A stretch of 64,000 nt of DNA from Chamaelirium japonicum. Lineage: Eukaryota; Streptophyta; Magnoliopsida; Liliales; Melanthiaceae. Positions within the stretch are counted from its first letter, which is position 1; each line of letters starts with the position of its first letter. Location of the stretch: contig OX393549.1 in NCBI GenBank assembly GCA_947650365.1, positions 32,597,126-32,661,125 on the forward strand, read 5' to 3'. The notes beneath the pieces were generated by a model that saw only the letters and a program-made list of their open reading frames with translations, was not told the DNA's origin and ran no database searches. Below, one piece after another: positions 10,668-21,300 of the stretch. Both the position numbers and the translations under genes were made by a program.

Positions 10668-13600
10668 CTACCCTTGCATCAGGTCTATACCGATGTTGGG
10701 GTGCCGGACATCCATTTGCCTCGACCCAGACCATCCTCCCATCGCTGGAGAAGGGCTGGGGCTGAGGCTCTGATCGGGCAATGTGATAGACGGTGCACTC
10801 TGCTTCTCGCCGACTAGATGCTCAGATCCGGCACCGGCCTCCTCTTGGCCAGTTTTCTCTTTGTTCTTTGATTTCGTTCCGCCGTAGACGAAGCTACCCA
10901 CTATTACCTGCAATCAGTTGTAATATTATCCTTCTGAAGCTTTACAGAGTATAAAGGGCTACTACTTTAGGCTCAACTTAGTCTGGTCAAATTGAGATGT
11001 TTGGAGATGAAATGCACCGGATTTCAATTCCAACTTACAACCGCAGAGGGGTTCTCCCAATGATTCCCATAAGAAAAGAGCATGCAAGCATTCAGAGATG
11101 GTGGATCGGAAAATGCATGAAGTGATTACCTGGACAGCGCTTGCGGCTGTGAGCAACCCACCAACCCCGCCACCAATAACCCGACCGTCGGAGCCAGAAA
11201 GGGAAATGCTCAGACCCCCACTCCGGGTTCGGGATCCACCATCATCAGTCAACAAGTAAGAGCCAGACAGGCATAGTATTTCAAAGCGGCCCTGTCCATG
11301 TTTGAAGCAAACCAACACAAAAAATTAAAGCACACAAAAATTAACTGGCTGTGAAATGCTGATTGATCCCATGTTCTGCATTAAGATAATTTTGGGTACA
11401 GACCTTCTCAGTGTCATCCGACAAGCTAGACCACTTTGCAATCACAAAATTTAACTACTCGTCATGAAAAGAAAAAAAAATAATCACAGGACAGAATTCT
11501 ACTGGATAGACCTTAAGTCATAAATCCAAAAGGTAAAGTTTCCTAGCAAAAAATATAAAAGCAAGAAACGCTAAAGAATAGCAGCTTGACAAACATCGCA
11601 TGCGACTTTCTCTTATCAAGTCTATGGAATTTTTAAGGAGAGATCTTTTGAAGAGAGAAGGAAACATAAGCAGTTCAACTTAGGTTCCGTTGGTTTGGCG
11701 GAAGATGTTCTGGAGAGTATTTATAGAGAATATAGGTCGTAGAGATAAAATGTATGCCGTAGAAAGAGAATAAATGTTGTAGAGATATTATGTAACCGTC
11801 GTAATGTTGTAGATAGAATCTATGTTGTAGAGAATGTATGTCGTGCATAGAGTGTACGTTGTAGAGACGGAATTTTGGTTATAGAGTAAATCTAGTGAAT
11901 GTAGGTCGTACATAGATTGCATGTTGTAGAAAGAGAATGTAGGTTGCAGAGAGAATATACATTATAAAGAATGTACGTTGTACAGATAATAATGTTGGAG
12001 AGAGAAAATAAGTCAGAGAGCCTGCACGTTGTGGAGAGAATGTACGTTGGAGAGTGTATGTCCTAGATAAAATAAATGTCCTAGAAAGACAATAATTGGC
12101 CTAGAGAGAGAATGTAAGCTGTAGAGAGAATACATGTTGTAGATAGAGAATATCAGTTGAAAAGAATCTATGTTTCAGAGAGAGAATGTATGTTTTAGAG
12201 AGAATGTAGGTTGGAGAGAGAATGTAAATCATAGAGTGAATGTATGTTTTGGAGAGGATGCAAGTTGGAGAAAGAATATATGTTGTAGATAGAAAATGTA
12301 AGTCGTAGAGAGTCCTACCAAACAAAAAAAAAAAGGTCGTAGAGAGAATTTATGTTGTAGAAGGATGCATTTGGTAGATAGAGAATGCAAGTAAGTCATA
12401 GAATGTATGTTTCAGAGAGAATGTGCCATAGATAGAGAATGTAAATCGCAGAAAGAAAGTGCTTTTTCAAATAAAACTAGTGGAATATGCCATACCACAT
12501 TTTTTATAGAATTATAAATGGGGCTTTTTTAAGTATTACAAATTCTAGGTACATTAGCACTACTTCATGGGATAGTTACTTCACATCCCAAATGGAGTAA
12601 AAGTTTTACGATCTCAAAATACTTCCCAAAATATGACTTACCGTACATTTTGCATCAAGCCCGACACAGCCTTAGAAATTAATAAGTGCTGAATTGTTGG
12701 CATGCATACTTGGACTTGCCTCCCTTCAGTGCTTTCAGTCATTGAATCGGGTAGGGTAGGTTTTAGTGAAGAGAACGAACTGATAAAAAAATCAAAAATA
12801 AGGATTGAGAAAGCATGAGGGAGGCATCCATGAAAGTAGACTAGATGTAAAAAAGAAGAGAGAAAAAACCACCATGCTCGCTGTTCGTCGGAAACAATGT
12901 GCTCGTTATGGGCACCGGGTCTACAAACACCTCATCATCAAACTTGATCTTTTTTAACCACCGGAGCTACTGAACTATGAAATGGATAATATGCACAAAA
13001 TGCAGAAAAAACAGCATTTACAAAGAGTTGCAAGTCAGGGATAACTTCTTGACGCGTCACACTTCTTGGGGGAACCAAAGAGTCCCACGTTAGTGTCTTG
13101 GAGGAGGAGCACCAAGAAATCCTGAGGCATCTCACAAAATAGGCCGCAACAGAAAATTGTAGCAAAGAAGAGCGAAGAAATTGGAAGTTTGATTGCTTTA
13201 ATTAGTGGCCAAAGGCCCTAAGTGGACCTCCTAGGATAGGATGGGAGGCTGGTGTGTAACATACAATGGCTCATTGTATAGTACATCATATCTGCAGCAT
13301 CCTATCATATTCTTAGGGATTCCACTTAAATTGGGCAAGTGAGACTCCTAGGAGGCCGGCAGGTATGACGAAACAAGTGAAACTCCTAGGAATAGTGATG
13401 CAGGACACTAATGCAAAAGGCTATATGATGATTCATCAATAAGATTCTCCCAAGTAATTTCAATATAGAATTTAGGATTCAGTTTCTGTTATAAAAGTAT
13501 TCAAAATAAACGATTAAGACAATGATTGGATGGAAAAAAAGCAAACCGGTAGTGTCGAGTATTCAAATTAATTAAAAGGTCGATCGTTTGGAAATCAAGA

Positions 13601-15330
13601 GATTTTTGTTGGCCAAGGAGACCAATAGATTTACTAATAAGAGATTGATAACCCTTAAAAGGATTTCAAACACAGTTCTAAGGCTCAAGCAGGTTCCGAT
13701 TGATTAGGCTAATATATTGTTGAAGATCATATCACAAACCAACAATTAATATGATCTCAAGAAGTTATTCTAATGAGTGGAAAGATCTATCGGTTCTGCA
13801 GGTTGGTGATTCTACGCAATTGCAAACAAGCACGTAAGAAGTTTTGATGAATTCTTGGAAGTTCATCAAAGGAATCCCCTTTCTTAGAAGTTCATCAACT
13901 TGCCTCTTTAACTATGAATGTTCAGTAAAGTTTAACCAATAGGGAGGTAAGTTGGGAGGAGATGCCCTCGGGACAAGATCGATTGCATGTTAAATATCAC
14001 GCATCAGAGGTAAGTGATCCGGAAGGTCCTCATGAAAGACATCTTCAAACTATTTTAGAACAAAGCCACCTCCTCAGGAAGTTCTTCCTGAGAGTCTGTT
14101 GCAACTTCCTTGGCGACTACGATTGATTATGTGTTCACCTCCTTCTTGAAACTCCTTAGAGCTGATGATGTGCAAGCCCTTCGTGTTTGTCGCATCTTTC
14201 TTTTTCTTTATTAGGGAATTTTAGTTGGAGAGGATTAAGCTTGATCCTTTGGCCATTGTAAACGATGGAAGAAATTTGAAGGACCATAAAAGGTAACGTC
14301 AATATCGTATAACCACGGCCTACCCAAATTATATGCCCCACGTTCAAAGGCTAGCATCACACCATATCTTGTCTTCATAATCAATGATCTTCATGGAGAC
14401 AAGACATGTCTTTAAGATAGCTATGGACGACGTATCAACCCATGATGCATTGTATGGGTTAGCATGGAGAAATGGATTCAGGTATAAACACAGTACTTGT
14501 TGAGACTACGTTGATGCAACTCTCGCTGTCAATGATGACCTTGCAATTTGTTTTCTCCAGACTTGGCATAGGTATGGAAAATTGCACTTCGTCCAGTCAT
14601 TGTTTTGTTGAGGTTGCGCTAACGCACACCTAATTACTCCTAGTGTAGGGGTATCTGAACCGCTATCAGAATGCTCTACTCGAGAGGGCATGACTCGACG
14701 ACATCATAAATGCTATCCATTCTCAAAATCGTTGACGCTTGTATTAACGTCAGACTCATAGATTCGATCTTCCAGATCGTCTCAATCAACGTTCTCTTGC
14801 TCACTGATCATCAAATTTCTTAGTCGATACTTGTTGGCGCATTGAATGGTGATGTGACCAAAGCCTTGACACCTGAAATATAGAATTCGAGAATTGGACC
14901 TTGGAGGCTCACCAAACACCCTTTTCCTTTAACACATTTTCCAGATTCTAAGAAGCACGGATACGGGATACGGGTACGACGATACGGTAAATCATAAAAA
15001 AGTAGGATACGGGTACGGCTAAGAATACGGCAATAAATTATTATTTTTTAAATATAAATTTTAAATAAAATACTAAATTATTAATTTATAGAATTATTAA
15101 TTGATAGAATGCATCATAAAGAACATATTCAATATAGAAGCACGGGTTATTGCATATTCAATATAAAATTAATTGCTATAATTTATCACTGTTTTTTTTA
15201 AAAAAATTAATTAAATTTTTATAATTGGCTCAATATTTTATCACTGTTTTTGATTGATCTTATTGCATACCTGCATATCCTGGCGGCGGGTTAGAAAGCC
15301 TGCAAATGGGGCTGTGAGGGAGAGCGAGCG

Positions 15331-15376
<46 letters not shown>

Positions 15377-18300
15377 GGTTGTGAGGGAGAGAGACAAGCG
15401 AACGGCGGACAGGTGCGGGGGGACGGTGGGCGGCTGCAGTCGGGCGACGGACGGGCGGCTAACAGCTGTAGTTAGGTGTGAACGGAGGACGACTGCAGTC
15501 AGGCAGACGACTGCGAACGGCGGACGACAAGTGGACGTTTGCCTCTCTGCTCTCTCTCTCCTCTCGCTCGATACAAAAAACAGGGTGGGTGGGGTTAAAT
15601 CTTGGATAAATTACACATAGACCCCCTACAGTTTGAAAAACATATCACTTGCAATCCCTCCAAAGGGGGCATTTGTAGGGTTTTAAACATAAAGGGGGTG
15701 TAAGTGATAATCGATCAAACTATAGGGGTCTTTGTGCAATTTACATTTAAATCTTTTAGTGTGGGACAATAGGTTTGGGTTTGGGTTTAACTTTTAACCA
15801 AACCCAAACTCGATAACCCAAGCCTAAACCGGTCAGTCGTATCCCTCCTGTATCCCGCCATATCCCTCCCGTATCCCGGCCGTATCCGAACCACATCCTG
15901 GCATTTTTAAATCCAAGATATGCCCGAAACGTATCGGACACATATCCGAGCCGTATCCGTGTCCGATATGTATCCGGTACGGGTACTTCATGTATTTTGA
16001 AGTATACGTGCTTCATAGATTACAACTAATAACTAAGTTTAAATTAAAGTTAATTTGGCACAACTGAGATGTTTGATCACACAATCGCATAAGTGACCAC
16101 ATATGCGATCGGCTCAATTTGAGTTGCGCGGTTGCAATTCGCACTTCTGACAACATTGCTTGTAATTTGTAAGTAATCTAGGAAAATCAACTAATCTGTG
16201 TAAAAAAAGTAAAGATAATATGTATAAATTGCAGAGAAAACAACACTCTGAAGGGTGTGAAACAAAAAGCCCTACAATAAGTGTTGCATTTCTAGCAACG
16301 AACTAAGGATCACACCTTAATGTTTCCAAGGCATCACAACAAGAGATTCTGAAGCATAGCAGAAAATTGCAACAAATAAGAGAAAGGACTCTTTTTCCTT
16401 TAATTTGGTAGCCAAAGACCTCCTTATATGGTTCATGGGATTCAGAGACCTGTTCATTTGAAATTGAACTCTTATTCAATGAAAGACCTATTCCATCTAA
16501 AACAGGACAATTTCACACGGATTCAGCATCCTAAAAATGAGTTTAGAGTCTTTAGACTAATATAAAGTAAGAAGATAGGCACCCTTGTGCTTCTTGGATG
16601 GTAGGTTGCCCTCTTCTTGGTAAGATAAGTTCATGGGCTGCTCCATTTTCTTCTTTAAATATTATTCTGCTTTGCAATGCGTCAACTAGGCTCGGTATTA
16701 AGATACAAGCCATTAATCAACTATGCTTAATTCCATGATGGTTTAGATAAAGCCCCGGATAAGTTCTGTATGGCATCAATGATTAACATGTAAGAGCTAC
16801 ATACTATTAACGAGGGTAGAGACATTTTCAGAAATATAATAAAGATGATGCATGAAGGAACCAGACTACTTTAATGCAGGGATAAGAAATAGTGTGTGAA
16901 TGAACCTCATAAGTGATTGTGCCACCAGAAGACGCGGGCTGCCGAAGAGTCACTGTTGAGACTGCACCATTTGCTGAGAGGATACACACAGCCCTTGGCC
17001 CCTGTTGTGAAAATGACATTATCTTTGCTGCAACGTCCTGCACAAAGAATGCCATTATTTTCGCGAAGAGCATTCAAGTCATGATCATGGAATATCATAA
17101 ATGATCAATCAGACTGAAAGGAGCCAGTCCACCCAGAGAGTGGTAATAGTACAAGGAAAATTCTAGAATCCAATACTCATCCAAACGTTGAAATCCATAA
17201 CTCATGCAGTACCAACACAAACTTTTCATCCAAGTAGGTAGAAGACCAATTAATTATCATGTATTCCCAATAGTCCATGATAATAACAATTTTATGAATC
17301 ACACGAAAAATATGATAATAAACCAACAGAAAACTTAAAAATGTAAGTATGATTATTTTGCATACTACATCGTAACCAAGTGATGGTACCATTCAGAAGT
17401 AAAACACTGTAGCCATTGATATGTGGAACAAGCATGTTCTATTCATGGTGTCTGACAAGCTTGGCCAGTGCATAATTGTATGGAATTATCAGTGTTCAAA
17501 AACTTGAAACTCGGACTCAACTCGAAATCCAGCTGAGCCGAGTAAACTCGGTCCGACTCGACCGAGTTTAATCCCAATTCGTTCCAACTCAGCCCAATAA
17601 CTCGACTTAAAATTTTGCCGAGTCGAGTCAACTCGATCCGACTTGGCCAAGTTTTACTGAGCTTTAAAACAGTGGGTATTATAACACTAGGATAATTATG
17701 TTTAAGTATGCATCTCAAAAATTAGTATGTATATCCCTTATAAGAAAGGTGACTAAATAGTAAATATGCTGTCAAAGTAGAAGTTATAGTTTAGAAAGTA
17801 TAACCTAGTTATTGAGTTATAGACTTATAGTCCAAAGAAGTATATTTAGTAGCCATGGATATAACTTATTTATCACCGACTTGTACTTGAATTAGAGAAA
17901 GAGCTGTTTTATAATGGTCAAGTCACAGTGTTACTGATCCATCTTGAAGATGGTTAAACTTATTAACTGTTTTATTTGTAACATGATCTTGTACTTTTCT
18001 ATTGTTGACGCTTCTGGTTGTTCATGCTAAACTTTTCTAACACTCGGAGTAAGGCCTATTTATAAGTTCTTGTCTTGTTCTTCTCGCCAGCTGCCAATGT
18101 TGCCATTGGAAATGACAAAGCAGTAGGGTGCATGGAATGTCATGTATCTCAAACACTCGGAGTAAGGCCTATTTATAAGTTCTTGTCTTGTTCTTCTCGC
18201 CAGCTGCCAATGTTGCCATTGGAAATGACAAAGCAGTAGGGTGCATGGAATGTCATGTATCTCACCTTAGAGGTACTAAAAAAAAAAGAAGCTTCGCAAT

Positions 18301-21300
18301 CCACTTCACTTAAAACAAGCTAGGATCCCGCTTTGAGAAATCCCCTAACTATATTTGGTGGTCCAGATTTGGCAAAAATCTATTTTCTGAAGACTCCGCC
18401 ACCATACTCTGGGGTTACATCCTACCGTGGGTGATTAATGAGTAAAATGGCAAAACAACACTGAAAAAAATAAATGATTGAATGTTTTTGGGGGGATTTA
18501 CGAATCAGTTAAAGGAGGGCGACTCAAAGCAAGTGGAGCCAACACAGGCCCATTTTGTCAAAAGCACACAATAGAAGATAATGACAACCACCAATTGACA
18601 TGAGAAAGTCCCTGGCCCGAGTTTTATTTTGGTTTTGATTTTTTCTGAAAATGTCCTGCGAGAACTGAAATTGCTCCTCAATTCAGTTAAATGCTAAATA
18701 AACTCAGCACTTGCAAAATGTGAATTTGTATTGATTACATAAATACGTGCATTGGCATATGCATAGATATGCAGCACATGTCTTGTCATCTGACACCCGT
18801 AGTTAATCATCATGTGCTACCGGCGACTATATCGATCATTTCACGGTTATGTATTCTAACTTTGAAATGAAGTCAAAAAACCCCAAGCTGTATGGACAAA
18901 ATTTCTGCCTACATTTTCTGAAACATGGCAGAATTATAGAAGGGAGTGGGAAAAAAATGTGGTTCCAGAAACTAAAAGATTCTCAGATACTTGAAGGGCA
19001 TATCAAAGTTGTGTTTGTGCTTTGGTGATCCAAGGTCAGTGTTGGAAGAGTATGCAGATGCTGATGTGGCAGGTGACTTTGATAAAAGAAATGCCACATC
19101 AGACTATTTGTGTACTTTTGCAGGAGGAGCCATATCTTGGCAATCCAAGTTGCACAAATGTGTTGCACTTTCAACAGCTGAGCCAGAGTATATTGCTATC
19201 ACTGAAGCAGGAAAAGAGATGATGTGTTATGCATTTTATAGCTAAACATAGGAGTTGTACTATTACAATTGCAAGAAAATACAGATTACTTTGATGACAT
19301 TTTGAGCATGGATCACTTTGACGACACTTTGTGCATATATTTTCCACCAACATTTAGAGCTAAAACATAGCACTTCTCCTCGTCCTAAACGATCATTGCA
19401 ATAATTCTATTGAATTTAGTACGCAGCCTTTCAAAGAGGCTAGAATTTATTTGGTCAAAGGATCAAAGCTGAAAATTAATATTGTCATTTTGATAGCCAT
19501 CTTACATAATATTCTATGTTTGTCACTTCAACACATCTATATAATAGGGGAAGGTTTGAGATAAAGAGAACCATCAGATATAAGTTGGGAGACAAACTCT
19601 AACACATTTGAACGGCCAAGATTTGAGGATAAGATTTGATTGAGAGTTTTAATAGGGATTTTAAGAGGGACTAAATTCTAAAAAATATATAAATTAAAAT
19701 TAGAAGGGCTTTTTTGTTAAAGGGGATAGTTGTTCGCGTGAGCACACATGGGGGGACAACTATCACTAGATAATTGCACTCAGCCCATCGTTTCCTCACT
19801 AGATTCCCAGCGTGTCGCGATCACAACCGTCTATTTCACCCAGCATCGACCAGTGAATCGCACTCAGCCCGGATCGATAGGCAAAGGGCCATTATGATTG
19901 AATGCCACATCATTACGTGCGATAGAATTGGTAAAGGGGTGTTGTGATTGAATAGCATTGTCATTGGTCCATAAAACCAGTGTTCCAAAAACCGTCTTAG
20001 GTGGCGCCTAGGCGCTAGAAGGTCCCTACCGCCCAACCGAGCCCTAGGTGGTGCGAAAAAGCGGCCTAGGCCGCTAGGCGGGCCAGGCGACCTCCTAGGC
20101 AGGTCTAGGTGGGGTTAGGCGGACCCCAACAGGCCTAGACGCTAGAATGTATATCGATGTTATTTTATTGTTCGTAATCTTGAATTTATGATTTGGATTG
20201 TACTAAAATCATGGATATTATGATATTATCTCATAATATCATGTTTGTTTTTGTTCTTGTTAATCTTACCTTTATGGTTATGAAAATAATACATGATCTT
20301 TAAAATAATGGTTGGAATGATATAGAATTTATAGTAATTTTAAACATATATATATATATAATATAATATCAAAATAATAACTAACATAATTAAAAAAAAC
20401 CAAAACACCTGGGTGCTGCCTAAGTGCCACCTAGGCAGCCTAGGAGCTAGAAGGTTCCTCCACCACCCGACCAACGCCTAGTGCTTTTTAGAACATCTCA
20501 TGAAACCACGTCTCCCCTCTCTCCTCGGGACGCAGCTCTCCACACCCTTTCCATAGATCGAAAGAGAGAGAGGAACCAACCACCTCTCCATCCTAATATC
20601 TTCCTCCTGCGACCAGAGCCGGACGCACGTCCGGCTGACCCTCCTCACCCAACGTGATCCATCGCCGGTAGCTGGAGCATGGAGTGCGCCTCCACACGTC
20701 GCATCTTCTTCCTCCTCCCTTCTCTCATTTTTTTTCCATAGAAACTAGCCCCTCCTCCGGCTTTCCTTCTTACAACGGGCTACCGACTCCGTGGTCGGTG
20801 ACTGGGCAGCCCAGTGACCTCGACTCCCGCCGGCCCTCCCCACCCTTATCCCCTCTTTTCGTTGCCTCGGCTTCCAGCGACCATTTAGCCGGTGATCAAG
20901 CCAATCAAACCTTCAACCACCCTGCAAGTAGCCCATCGCACCCCTTGATGCCCTTGTTGTCTGCCCTAGACCAGCCTAATGCCACTCAGGTGGGCAGGCT
21001 GGGCAGTCGTCGGCAACGCTATGGAGGCCACGATGATGTTGGCTGCTATCAAGGCCACATCTACCTTTCGGATCTCTAGATCGGAGTTGAACCCTGTCAC
21101 TCTTTGGTTGGTGCCTCTCTTTCTCTCTCCACCACTGAAAACCTTTTTTTGTCGGGGGCCTCTCTCAAATCCAAAGGCCCCACATGCGGCTGAAACTTCA
21201 TCTCATACCGCAGACCACTAAAAGCTTTAATTTAAATAGTGATGAACGTTTCCAGATCAAAGATATGAGTCATCTTTAATTCCTTTGAATTTTGTTAAAT

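Noticed and set aside
20684-21221. Plus-strand gene of 131 codons in AHL intron 2
   Set aside because: Low-complexity Ser/Pro-rich translation without a recognised domain, inside an intron full of transposon debris. Not supported as a gene.
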